Shown: positions 26,706 to 33,999 of the stretch, piece after piece
How positions within the stretch are numbered: position 1 is the stretch's first letter
Layout: each line of letters opens with the position of its first letter
The notes under the pieces: model-generated
Seen by the model: only the letters and a program-made list of their open reading frames with translations
What the model was told of the DNA's origin: nothing
Databases searched by the model: none
Assembly (NCBI GenBank): GCA_910587935.1
Contig: CAJUNP010000025.1
Span: 1-46,051 of the forward strand
Length of the DNA: 46,051 bases
Origin: an uncultured Lachnospiraceae bacterium
Lineage (GTDB): Bacteria; Bacillota; Clostridia; Lachnospirales; Lachnospiraceae
Direction: 5' to 3'
Translations under genes and position numbers: made by a program

Positions 26706-26801
26706 ATTAGCAGAAGTTTCCAACATATTTCTTTTACTACCGTAAATACTAACATCAAGATAAGCGGTCACAAAACACTTTTCAAAAAGAAGCTATTCTT
26801 T

Positions 26802-26831
26802 AAGATAAGTGGATTGCGGATCACTTATCTT
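26802..26831. repeat. Inverted repeat in spore-protein leader
   Basis: AAGATAAGTG and CACTTATCTT pair perfectly around a 10-base centre, about 100 bp upstream of the SASP gene. A related AAGATAAG sequence occurs again near 26758. It may end the upstream S-component transcript or form part of the SASP leader. There is no T-tract. Confidence 0.5.
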
Positions 26832-26845
26832 GAGAATAGATAAAA

Positions 26846-26896
26846 AGGAGCCGAAAGCTTCCCGAACCTGTTATGCCGGGAAGCCGGAGGGCTCCT
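26846..26896 (+). promoter_or_regulatory. Two-tier stem-loop in the 5' leader of the SASP gene
   Basis: AGGAGCC (26846-26852) pairs with GGCTCCT (26890-26896), and inside it GCTTCCCG (26857-26864) pairs with CGGGAAGC (26877-26884) around a 12-base loop. It ends about 28 bp before the start codon. It lacks a T-tract, so it reads as an mRNA leader structure. Function is unknown. Confidence 0.5.
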
Positions 26897-26924
26897 GAAG
26901 AAAAGAATACGGAGGTGAAAAGAA

Positions 26925-27125
26925 ATGGCAAGCAACAGAAGTAATAGAGTTGAAGTACCTGAAGCTAAGGCAGCAATGAATCGTTTTAAAACCGAGGTTG
27001 CATCTGAACTTGGCGTAAACCTGAAAGAGGGTTACAACGGCGACCTGACTTCTAAGGAAGCTGGTTCTATTGGCGGCGAGATGGTTCGTAGAATGATCAA
27101 AAAACAAGAAGAATCTATGAAATAA
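26925..27125 (+). CDS. Alpha/beta-type small acid-soluble spore protein
   Basis: This is a 66-aa DNA-binding spore protein that coats and protects DNA in the dormant spore. The family signature is clear: FKTEVASELGV, then YNGDLTSKEAGSIGGEMVRRMI. The Glu-Val/Ala of the GPR germination-protease site is within TEVASELGV. The ATG follows GGAGGTGAAAAG. Expression would be expected from sigma-G in the forespore, but I found no convincing sigma-G promoter. A structured leader precedes it and a strong terminator follows. Confidence 0.95.
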   Translation: MASNRSNRVEVPEAKAAMNRFKTEVASELGVNLKEGYNGDLTSKEAGSIGGEMVRRMIKKQEESMK

Positions 27126-27137
27126 GCCTGACTTACG

Positions 27138-27172
27138 AAAAAGGAGGATGCCCCAGGGCATCCTCTTTTTTC
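27138..27172. terminator. Bidirectional terminator between SASP and CBS genes
   Basis: AGGAGGATGCCC pairs with GGGCATCCTCTT around a 3-base loop, with T-runs on both strands, so it serves the plus-strand SASP gene and the minus-strand CBS gene. Confidence 0.85.
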
Positions 27173-27173
27173 G

Positions 27174-27596
27174 TTATATCCCGGCTTTTCCACCGTCTGC
27201 CTTTTTCATCAGGTAATCCATGACATCTCTTCGTGTAATGATTCCTATAAACGTTTTGGAATCGTCGATAACCGGTACAAAATTCTGATTCATGATCTTA
27301 TCAGCCAAGTCCTCCATAGCGGCATCCGCGTCTACCGGTTCATTATCATGAAGCCGCTTGATATGCATCACGGCTATGTCTTCCGCCGACTTAAGGGAAA
27401 GCTGGTACTGATCCTTTATGTACCATAATAAATCTCTTGCCGTAATGGTTCCAAGATATGCGCCGTTTTGTCTTGCAATCAAAGGAATCGCTCCATACCG
27501 GTGCAATTCCATTTTTTCAATTACCCGGCTTAAGGAATCGTCGTCATACACATACTCTACTTCGCTCTTGGGCGTTAAAAAAAACAGAATATTCAT
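27174..27596 (-). CDS. Two-CBS-domain protein
   Basis: This is a 140-aa protein made of two CBS motifs in tandem (about residues 8-65, RYGAIPLIARQNGAYLGTITARDLL; and 78-135, NFVPVIDDSKTFIGIITRRDVMDYL). Such stand-alone pairs bind adenosyl ligands and act as energy or nucleotide sensors, sometimes in trans. No partner domain is attached. It lies 24 bp behind a DJ-1-family gene and is probably co-transcribed; the biological target is unknown. Confidence 0.88.
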   Translation of the reverse strand: MNILFFLTPKSEVEYVYDDDSLSRVIEKMELHRYGAIPLIARQNGAYLGTITARDLLWYIKDQYQLSLKSAEDIAVMHIKRLHDNEPVDADAAMEDLADKIMNQNFVPVIDDSKTFIGIITRRDVMDYLMKKADGGKAGI

Positions 27597-27620
27597 TCGC
27601 TCTTCGTTCTCACATTTCTA

Positions 27621-28175
27621 TCAGATTCTTTTGTATACTACGGTCTGTGCAAGCCGGTCCGCCGTCTCTTTTCCCTGGAATCTTTCGACTATGGCAAGTC
27701 CTAATTCCATCGCCGTTCCCATTCCCCGGCTGGTAGTTATATGATCGGAAACTTCTACCGGTTCGTGACTCAGCTTCGCGTCCGCAAGCTGCTCTTCCAT
27801 GGAAGGAAAACAGCAGGCGTTTCTTCCGTTTAAAAATCCTAAATGGGCCAGAATCGTGGGCGCGGCGCAAATGGCGCTGATACACTTGCCGTCCGCATGA
27901 AATTCCTTTACCCGGTCCATCAGATACGGGCACGCCTCCAGATTGAGCGTTCCCGGCATTCCACCGGGCAGTACCAGCATATCCGTCCCCGCAAAATCCA
28001 CTTCTTTAAGAAGACAGTCCGCAAGCACCGGAATCTTATGGGAACCTGTCACCTGCCTGTCCTCCGTAATAGAAACGGTAATTGTGCGAATACCCGCTCT
28101 TCTGCAAAGATCCACGATTGTGAGCGCTTCTATTTCTTCAAATCCGTCCGCCAGAAAAACTGCAACCGTACTCAT
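27621..28175 (-). CDS. DJ-1/PfpI family protein (YajL/ThiJ-like)
   Basis: This is a 184-aa glutamine-amidotransferase-like protein of the DJ-1 group. The nucleophile-elbow Cys is in SAICAAP, followed by the family pattern LAHLGFLNG. The N-terminal Glu that activates this Cys is in FEEIEALT, and the glycine-rich LVLPGGMPG is present. Members are redox-responsive chaperones or protein/nucleotide deglycases. The ATG at 28175 follows AAAGGAGG. A glyoxal-repair role would fit an organism with methylglyoxal synthase (also in this window), but that link is inference. Confidence 0.88.
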   Translation of the reverse strand: MSTVAVFLADGFEEIEALTIVDLCRRAGIRTITVSITEDRQVTGSHKIPVLADCLLKEVDFAGTDMLVLPGGMPGTLNLEACPYLMDRVKEFHADGKCISAICAAPTILAHLGFLNGRNACCFPSMEEQLADAKLSHEPVEVSDHITTSRGMGTAMELGLAIVERFQGKETADRLAQTVVYKRI

Positions 28176-28342
28176 ATATGCCTCCTTTGCTCTGTCATTT
28201 TTCTGACTCTATTGTACCACCAACCGGAAAATAATCCAATGAATTATATGTAAACTTTTATCCATAGACGGTTCATAAAGGTTTAAGACAATTTTAAGAG
28301 TTGTATTTTACTTTAACTCTTTCCTGGCGTGTCAAAAACTGG

Positions 28343-28348
28343 TATAAT
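28343..28348 (+). promoter_or_regulatory. Extended -10 promoter for the CYTH gene
   Basis: TGGTATAAT provides a perfect -10 with TGn extension, 30 bp ahead of the start codon; no good -35 is present. Confidence 0.55.
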
Positions 28349-28377
28349 AGTACTAGCTATATAACAGGAGGGTTCCA

Positions 28378-28878
28378 ATGGAAATTGAACGTAAATTTAC
28401 ATTAAAATCCTTACCGGAGGATTATGAAAAGTATCCCTTTCGTCATATTGAACAGGCGTATTTAAACACGGATCCCGTTGTACGTGTCCGCAAAGAAAAC
28501 GACCGTTATTATTTAACCTATAAGGGAAAGGGAATGTTGGCCAGAGAAGAATACAATCTGGAGCTTAACCGGGAATCCTATTTACATTTGCGTGCCAAGG
28601 CAGACGGAAACGTGATCTCCAAAAAGCGTTATCTGATTCCCCTGACCAATCCCAAGTTCAGGGAAGACGGACCCAAACCGCCCGATGATTACACTCTGAC
28701 GATTGAATTGGATGTTTTTGACGCGCCATTTGATTCCCTGCTCATTGCCGAAGTGGAATTCGGAAGCAGACAGGCAGCGGAAGCGTTTATCCCGCCGGAC
28801 TGGTTTTTTGAGGATGTCACGTTTGACCCGGCTTACCACAATTCTACTTTAAGCGCTATGAATCTGGAAAAATCCTGA
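28378..28878 (+). CDS. CYTH-domain phosphohydrolase (inorganic triphosphatase-like)
   Basis: This is a 166-aa CYTH protein. The defining EIERK (ExExK) motif starts the chain. Basic and acidic tunnel residues follow: VRVRKEND, YYLTYKGKG, EYNLELN, KKRYLIP and TIELDVF. The family hydrolyses inorganic triphosphate or related triphosphates, or makes cAMP in some branches; short stand-alone versions are usually triphosphatases. The ATG follows ACAGGAGGG. It is a single-gene plus-strand unit ended by a shared terminator. Confidence 0.88.
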   Translation: MEIERKFTLKSLPEDYEKYPFRHIEQAYLNTDPVVRVRKENDRYYLTYKGKGMLAREEYNLELNRESYLHLRAKADGNVISKKRYLIPLTNPKFREDGPKPPDDYTLTIELDVFDAPFDSLLIAEVEFGSRQAAEAFIPPDWFFEDVTFDPAYHNSTLSAMNLEKS

Positions 28879-28900
28879 TGCGGATATAAGGATAGACTAC

Positions 28901-28947
28901 GAAAAAGGGGCTCAAACCGGTATCATAACCGGCTGCCCCTTTTTTAT
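28901..28947. terminator. Bidirectional terminator between CYTH and malQ
   Basis: AAAAAGGGGC pairs with the GCCCCTTTTTT side, with an inner ACCGGT/ACCGG pairing. T-runs occur on both strands, ending the CYTH gene and the malQ operon. Confidence 0.8.
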
Positions 28948-28953
28948 TGATTC

Positions 28954-30426
28954 TTATCTCCCATATAATTTTGTAATTCCACGGATTTTGGCTGCAAGTT
29001 CCTCGCGTTCTTCTTCCGCGTACATTCTCCACCTCCAGTTGTCTCCCAGAGTAGACGGAATATTAATTCTTGCTTCCGTTCCAAGTCCCAGATAATCCTG
29101 CATGGGAATAACCGCCGTATCCGCAACGCTGGACAGCGCCGCGCGGATTAATACCCATTCAATATCCGCACCGCGTCTCATATCCAGATAAGTCCTGACA
29201 AATTTACGGTCTTTTCTGGACAGGCTTCGATACCAGGAAAGCGTCGTATCGTTATCATGCGTACCGGTGTACACGACACAGTTTTTATCATAAGCATGAG
29301 GCAGATAGACGCTGCCGCCGTCGGCGTCAAAGGCAAAGTGAAGTACTTTCATGCCCGGAAATCCTGTTTTTTTCACCAATTTAAGCACGCTTGGCGTAAG
29401 ATATCCAAGATCCTCCGCAATCACCTGCCTGTTTCCGAGCTTTTCCTTCATGACCCGGAAAAGTTCGTAACCCGGACCTTCTTCCCACTGTCCGAATTCC
29501 GCCGTTTTATCCCCGAATGGAATCGCGTAATACGCGTCAAAGCCCCGGAAATGATCAATACGCACCACGTCATATAAAGTAAAGCAATACGCAAACCGGC
29601 GCATCCACCAGGCATAGTCGGTTGTTTTATGATATTCCCAGCGGTAAAGCGGATTGCCCCACAACTGCCCCGTTGCGGAAAAAGCATCGGGAGGGCAGCC
29701 TGCCACCTTGGCGGGAACCATGTTCTCATCCAGGAAAAACAGTTCGGGACACGCCCATATATCCGCGCTGTCATACGCCACATAAATGGGCAGGTCGCCG
29801 ATAATCTCAATTCCCTTACTGTTAGCGTAAGCCTTCAGTCTTTTCCACTGTACTGTAAAATGGTATTGTAAAAACTCATAAAACAGTATTTCTTCTTTAT
29901 ATTTTGAACGATAGTTTTGAACTGTCTCCGGTTTTCTCAAACGGATATCCTCATCCCACCGGTCCCAGCTGACGCCTCCGAATGCATCCTTGACCGCCAT
30001 AAACAAAGAATAATCCGGCAGCCATTCTGCATTTTGTTCCTGAAAATCACGGAAAGCCGGATCGCTTTCGGTATGACTTCTTCCAAACGCTTTTCTTAAA
30101 GCTGCCATCCTGTTATTATAAAGCTTTTCATAATCAACGTAACGTTCGGTGTCACAAAAATCATATTTATCCAGTTCTTTTTCCTTTATCCACCCTTTTT
30201 TTACAAACTCCTCCAAATCAATAAAATAGGGATTACCTGCAAAAGTGGAAAAGGACTGGTACGGAGAGTCTCCATAGCTTGTAGGTCCTAAGGGCAGAAT
30301 CTGCCAAAGCTTCTGCCCCGCTTTTTCCAGAAAATCTACAAATCTGTACGCTTCCTCCGAAAAACATCCGATTCCGTATTTGGACGGAAGAGAAAACACC
30401 GGCATCAAAATTCCACTTCTTCTCAT
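28954..30426 (-). CDS. malQ: 4-alpha-glucanotransferase (amylomaltase)
   Basis: This is a 490-aa GH77 enzyme that transfers 1,4-alpha-glucan segments, releasing glucose and lengthening acceptors. Family signatures are GILMPVFSLPSKYGIG, LPLGPTSYGDSPYQSFS, the nucleophile Asp in VVRIDHFRGF, and VIAEDLG with the acid/base Glu. THDNDTT completes the site. The start is put at ATG 30426 with GGGAG 5 bp upstream; another ATG four codons earlier is possible. It lies just behind glgP, so the two form a glycogen/maltodextrin breakdown unit. Confidence 0.95.
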   Translation of the reverse strand: MRRSGILMPVFSLPSKYGIGCFSEEAYRFVDFLEKAGQKLWQILPLGPTSYGDSPYQSFSTFAGNPYFIDLEEFVKKGWIKEKELDKYDFCDTERYVDYEKLYNNRMAALRKAFGRSHTESDPAFRDFQEQNAEWLPDYSLFMAVKDAFGGVSWDRWDEDIRLRKPETVQNYRSKYKEEILFYEFLQYHFTVQWKRLKAYANSKGIEIIGDLPIYVAYDSADIWACPELFFLDENMVPAKVAGCPPDAFSATGQLWGNPLYRWEYHKTTDYAWWMRRFAYCFTLYDVVRIDHFRGFDAYYAIPFGDKTAEFGQWEEGPGYELFRVMKEKLGNRQVIAEDLGYLTPSVLKLVKKTGFPGMKVLHFAFDADGGSVYLPHAYDKNCVVYTGTHDNDTTLSWYRSLSRKDRKFVRTYLDMRRGADIEWVLIRAALSSVADTAVIPMQDYLGLGTEARINIPSTLGDNWRWRMYAEEEREELAAKIRGITKLYGR

Positions 30427-30447
30427 GTTCGCTCCCATGCCTTTCTC

Positions 30448-32766
30448 TTATTTCACTTCAGACAGCTTCCAGATATCCCGGTCATACTCCGCAATGGTCC
30501 TATCGGAAGAGAAAAAGCCCGCCTTAGCGATATTCACCAGCATTTTCTGTTTCCATGATCTTCTGTCTTCATATGCTTCAAAGGCCTGATCTTTTACCCG
30601 GATATACTCTTCCAGATCCAACAGGGTCATAAACCAGTCTTTATTTAAGAGTTCTTTGTGCAAACGCTCCAGATTCTCTTTATGGCCCGCAGCCATGGCC
30701 TGCTTTCCGATAATAAAGTCCACGGCTTCTTTAATTACAGGACTCTTTTTATAATAATCCGCGGACACATAATCCGCCGCTTCATAATGTTTGATTACCG
30801 TCTCGGAATCTTTTCCGAAAATAAATATATTATCGTCTCCCACCAGCTCATGAATTTCTACGTTGGCTCCGTCGGAGGTTCCAAGGGTGACCGCTCCGTT
30901 TAACATAAACTTCATATTTCCGGTTCCTGACGCTTCCTTGCTCGCCAGAGAAATCTGCTCGGAAATATCGCAGGCAGGAATAAGTTTTTCAGCGTAGCTT
31001 ACGTTATAGTTTTCCACCATAACGACTTTCATGTAGGGACTTACCTGCGGATCCTGATCCACAATCTCCTGCAGCACTAAAAGCAGATGAATAATATCCT
31101 GCGCAATTACGTAAGCCGGCGCCGCCTTTGCCCCGAAAATAAAGGTCAGCGGTCTTTGCGGTTTTTTCCCGCCTTTGATCTCCAGGTATTTATGGATAAT
31201 ATACAAAGCGTTCATCTGCTGGCGCTTATACTCATGCAGACGTTTGATCTGAATGTCGAAAATGGATTCCGGATTCAGGGAAACGCCTTCCTTTTCCAGC
31301 ACATACTCCGCAAGTTCCTTCTTTTTGCGCATCTTGATATCGGCAAGCTTATTAAGCGCTTCGTCGTCGTCTCTATACTGCAGCAGACGTTCCAGCTGTG
31401 CGGCGTCTCTTGCAAAGCCTTTTCCTATGGTATCCCTTAAGAAATCAGCCAGTTCATGATTGCAGGATAACAGCCAGCGGCGGAAAGTAATTCCGTTGGT
31501 TTTATTATTAAATTTCTCCGGATAAATCTTATAGAACGGATGCAGTTCCGAATCTTTAAGAATCTCCGTATGAATAGCTGCTACGCCGTTTACGGAAAAT
31601 CCGTAGTGAATATCGATATGCGCCATATGAACGCGGTCCTGCTTGTCGATAATGCGTACTTTCGGATCCGGATATTTTTCGGCAGCCTTTTTATCCAGTT
31701 CTTTAATAATGGGGACCAGCTGCGGAACAACTTTTTCCAGATATTTAAGCGGCCACTTCTCAAGCGCCTCCGCAAGGATCGTGTGATTGGTGTAGGCGCA
31801 GGTTTTTCTCACAACCTCTATAGCCTCCTCCATTGTAAACGCCTTATCGTTCACCAGGATACGGATCAGCTCCGGGATAATCATGGTCGGATGCGTATCG
31901 TTAATCTGAATTACGGCGTAATCGTACATTCTGCGCAGATCATACTGTTTGTCGCGCATTTCCTTTAAGATCAGCTGCGCCGCATTGCTTACCATAAAAT
32001 ACTGCTGGTAAATCCGCAAAAGATTCCCCGCCTCATCCGAATCGTCAGGATATAAAAACAAGGTCAGATTTTTTTCAATATCTTCTTTGTCAAAATCAAT
32101 GCCTTCTTTGACCAGACTTTCATCCACGGATTCAATATCAAATAAGTGCAGCCTGTTAATACCGTTCCCATAACCCGCTACGTCAATATCGTAAAGCCGC
32201 GATTTTACTATACGGTCTCCAAACGCCACCTCAAAAGATATGTCGGTTTTATTCAGCCAGGAATCTTCCTCAATCCATTCGTTTTTTTCCGCTTTCTGAA
32301 GACGGTCTTTAAAAACCTGCTTAAACAGGCCGAAATGATAGTTCAGACCGATTCCGTCCCCCTGCAGTCCAAGGCTTGCAATGGAATCCAGAAAACATGC
32401 TGCAAGACGTCCAAGGCCGCCGTTCCCCAGAGAGGGTTCCGGTTCCACTTCTTCAATTTCGGCCAGATTCTTGCCCTTTGATTCCAGCACTGATTTCACC
32501 TTATCATATATTTTCAGATTAATCAGATTGTTGGAAAGCAGTTTGCCAATCAGAAATTCCGCCGAGATATAATACACCTTTTTTACGCCGCTGATAACTT
32601 CCGTTTCATTCAGCATGTTTTTGGTCAGCTTTAACAAAGCCTTGTAAAGCTCTTCATTACCACATTCCTCAATCTCTTTTCCGAACAGCTCCTTCGTATA
32701 TTCCGTTAAAGCCGCCTCAAGATTGTCAAGAATCACTTCCCGCTGCAATTGAAATTTAAGTGACAT
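30448..32766 (-). CDS. glgP: Glycogen / alpha-glucan phosphorylase
   Basis: This is a 772-aa GT35 phosphorylase that releases glucose-1-phosphate from alpha-1,4-glucans. The pyridoxal-phosphate Lys is in EASGTGNMKFMLNGA. The N-terminal EPEPSLGNGGLGRLAACFLDS and the HLHEYKRQ-type region (IKRLHEYKRQQMN) are typical. The enzyme is about 60 residues shorter than E. coli GlgP, as in many clostridial versions. The ATG follows AAGGAGGAAT. It lies 59 bp after the lacI-type gene and before malQ. It would be controlled with them from the upstream operator. Confidence 0.95.
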   Translation of the reverse strand: MSLKFQLQREVILDNLEAALTEYTKELFGKEIEECGNEELYKALLKLTKNMLNETEVISGVKKVYYISAEFLIGKLLSNNLINLKIYDKVKSVLESKGKNLAEIEEVEPEPSLGNGGLGRLAACFLDSIASLGLQGDGIGLNYHFGLFKQVFKDRLQKAEKNEWIEEDSWLNKTDISFEVAFGDRIVKSRLYDIDVAGYGNGINRLHLFDIESVDESLVKEGIDFDKEDIEKNLTLFLYPDDSDEAGNLLRIYQQYFMVSNAAQLILKEMRDKQYDLRRMYDYAVIQINDTHPTMIIPELIRILVNDKAFTMEEAIEVVRKTCAYTNHTILAEALEKWPLKYLEKVVPQLVPIIKELDKKAAEKYPDPKVRIIDKQDRVHMAHIDIHYGFSVNGVAAIHTEILKDSELHPFYKIYPEKFNNKTNGITFRRWLLSCNHELADFLRDTIGKGFARDAAQLERLLQYRDDDEALNKLADIKMRKKKELAEYVLEKEGVSLNPESIFDIQIKRLHEYKRQQMNALYIIHKYLEIKGGKKPQRPLTFIFGAKAAPAYVIAQDIIHLLLVLQEIVDQDPQVSPYMKVVMVENYNVSYAEKLIPACDISEQISLASKEASGTGNMKFMLNGAVTLGTSDGANVEIHELVGDDNIFIFGKDSETVIKHYEAADYVSADYYKKSPVIKEAVDFIIGKQAMAAGHKENLERLHKELLNKDWFMTLLDLEEYIRVKDQAFEAYEDRRSWKQKMLVNIAKAGFFSSDRTIAEYDRDIWKLSEVK

Positions 32767-32795
32767 TTTTATTCCTCCTTGCTGAAATATTATAT

Positions 32796-32820
32796 TCCGG
32801 TTCAGTCATACGGACCGAAC
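32796..32820 (-). repeat. Inverted repeat between the lacI-type gene and glgP
   Basis: CGGTTC and GAACCG pair around 13 bases just after the regulator stop. No T-tract follows, so it is more likely an mRNA processing or attenuation hairpin than a terminator. Confidence 0.4.
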
Positions 32821-32825
32821 CGTTA

Positions 32826-33821
32826 TTAACATATCATATCCAAATATTGCAATTGTGCGATTGTATGGGGGAGAATAATCATCCTGCCTTCTCCGCCTTT
32901 CATCAGCCGTCCCAGCTCGCAGACCGCTTCGGCCGAAATATTTGCAAAGTTCTGGCATACCGTATTCATCTGTTTGCCCGCATATGCCATTAAGGTAATT
33001 CCGTCAAATCCGCAGACCGGGTGAAACACATCTTTTTCAATCAAAGCTTTCATGGCTCCGATCGCCATCAGATCTGAGGCGCAGACAATAATATCTATAG
33101 CATCTGCATATTGAAAGGTAATATTCCTCGCCTGTTTTTCACTGAAATTACCCTGTTCCATAAAGAGCTCAAACTGCAGTTCTTCCTGGAGACGCCTCAT
33201 CCCCAAAATCCGCTCTTTTGTCACATAAGCTTCCGTCTTCCCGTAAATGTACAAAACCTTATCACTGGGACCCTTATTTTCCAGAATTGTTTTGCCGGCC
33301 ACATCATATTGTGCCTGCGCATGATCGATCCTGACCACGGAGGTCGTCTCATTCAAAACCGGAACGTCAACCAACACGATTTTAAATTCTCCCGAATCCA
33401 CCAGTTCCCTCAATTTCGTATCTTTTTCAGACATTCCATATATGATTATGCCCTCAATATTCTGGGATTTAAAATAATTTTTTATTTCCGCCAGATTCTT
33501 GTCACGGATCATGGAAAAAAATACGGTAATTACGTCCATTCCAAGCTCCCCCGCCCGGTGAATCGCCCCCGCAAGATACTGCATGTCGATCTCATCGACC
33601 GCCTGCGTCTGCGCGTTCAGATTAATTAACAGCGCCGCTCTGCCGGACTGCTTGGAAGAAAGGGCGGACGCCACCGTATTGGGTACATAATGGAGCCGTT
33701 CAATGGAAGACCTCACGCGGCTTCTCGTCTCTTCACTGATGTTCGGATAATCATTCAACACTTTGGAAACCGTCGAAATGGAAACGCCGGCGTGACTGGC
33801 TACTTCTTTGATCGATACCAT
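32826..33821 (-). CDS. LacI-family transcriptional regulator of the glgP-malQ operon
   Basis: This is a 331-aa LacI/GalR-type regulator. The N-terminal helix-turn-helix is SIKEVASHAGVSISTVSKVLN (residues 3-23), with the hinge helix NTVASALSSKQS at about 53-64. The periplasmic-binding-like effector domain follows, including the CASDLMAIGAMKAL and CGFDG motifs. The effector is probably an alpha-glucan or maltodextrin-related sugar by context. A perfect 16-bp palindrome lies between its promoter and its start codon, implying autorepression and control of the whole lacI-glgP-malQ unit. The ATG follows CGGAGGTA. Confidence 0.9.
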   Translation of the reverse strand: MVSIKEVASHAGVSISTVSKVLNDYPNISEETRSRVRSSIERLHYVPNTVASALSSKQSGRAALLINLNAQTQAVDEIDMQYLAGAIHRAGELGMDVITVFFSMIRDKNLAEIKNYFKSQNIEGIIIYGMSEKDTKLRELVDSGEFKIVLVDVPVLNETTSVVRIDHAQAQYDVAGKTILENKGPSDKVLYIYGKTEAYVTKERILGMRRLQEELQFELFMEQGNFSEKQARNITFQYADAIDIIVCASDLMAIGAMKALIEKDVFHPVCGFDGITLMAYAGKQMNTVCQNFANISAEAVCELGRLMKGGEGRMIILPHTIAQLQYLDMIC

Positions 33822-33842
33822 TACCGTACCTCCGTTCGCTTT

Positions 33843-33858
33843 AGGAAAACGTTTTCCT
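33843..33858. promoter_or_regulatory. Perfect palindromic LacI-family operator
   Basis: AGGAAAACGTTTTCCT is a perfect 16-bp palindrome with the central CG typical of LacI/GalR operators. It begins 5 bp downstream of the -10, so a bound repressor would block transcription initiation or escape. Confidence 0.75.
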
Positions 33859-33863
33859 TGATT

Positions 33864-33892
33864 AGGATACTATATGTGGGAATTTTTGTCAA
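33864..33892 (-). promoter_or_regulatory. Sigma-A promoter of the lacI-glgP-malQ operon
   Basis: The minus strand has TTGACA (33887-33892), a 17-bp spacer and TATCCT (33864-33869). The palindromic operator follows directly. Confidence 0.75.
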
Positions 33893-33948
33893 TATGCGAT
33901 GTGGGAATTTTTGGAGGGTAAAAATTTTTGAAGGGATGTGTAAAATCT

Positions 33949-33990
33949 CCCCGGATAAGGGGACCGCTTTTAAAGGGTCCCTGATCCGGG
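33949..33990 (-). terminator. Hairpin after the rubredoxin-glutamate-synthase-like gene
   Basis: CCCGGAT/ATCCGGG and GGGACC/GGTCCC form a two-part stem. The minus-strand transcript continues AGATTTTAC, a modest T-tract. Confidence 0.5.
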
Positions 33991-33999
33991 AAGATTCCA

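Noticed and set aside
26090..26710. 206-codon plus-strand frame overlapping the S-component gene
   Set aside because: It is frame-shifted relative to the hydrophobic, ribosome-site-preceded frame at 26166 and gives an Arg/His/Cys-rich product without membrane segments.
26703..26730. Possible sigma-G promoter (TGAATT with downstream CATATTT) for the SASP gene
   Set aside because: The spacer is 15 bp, the -35 lacks the expected purine, and the site is about 200 bp from the start codon; too weak to list.
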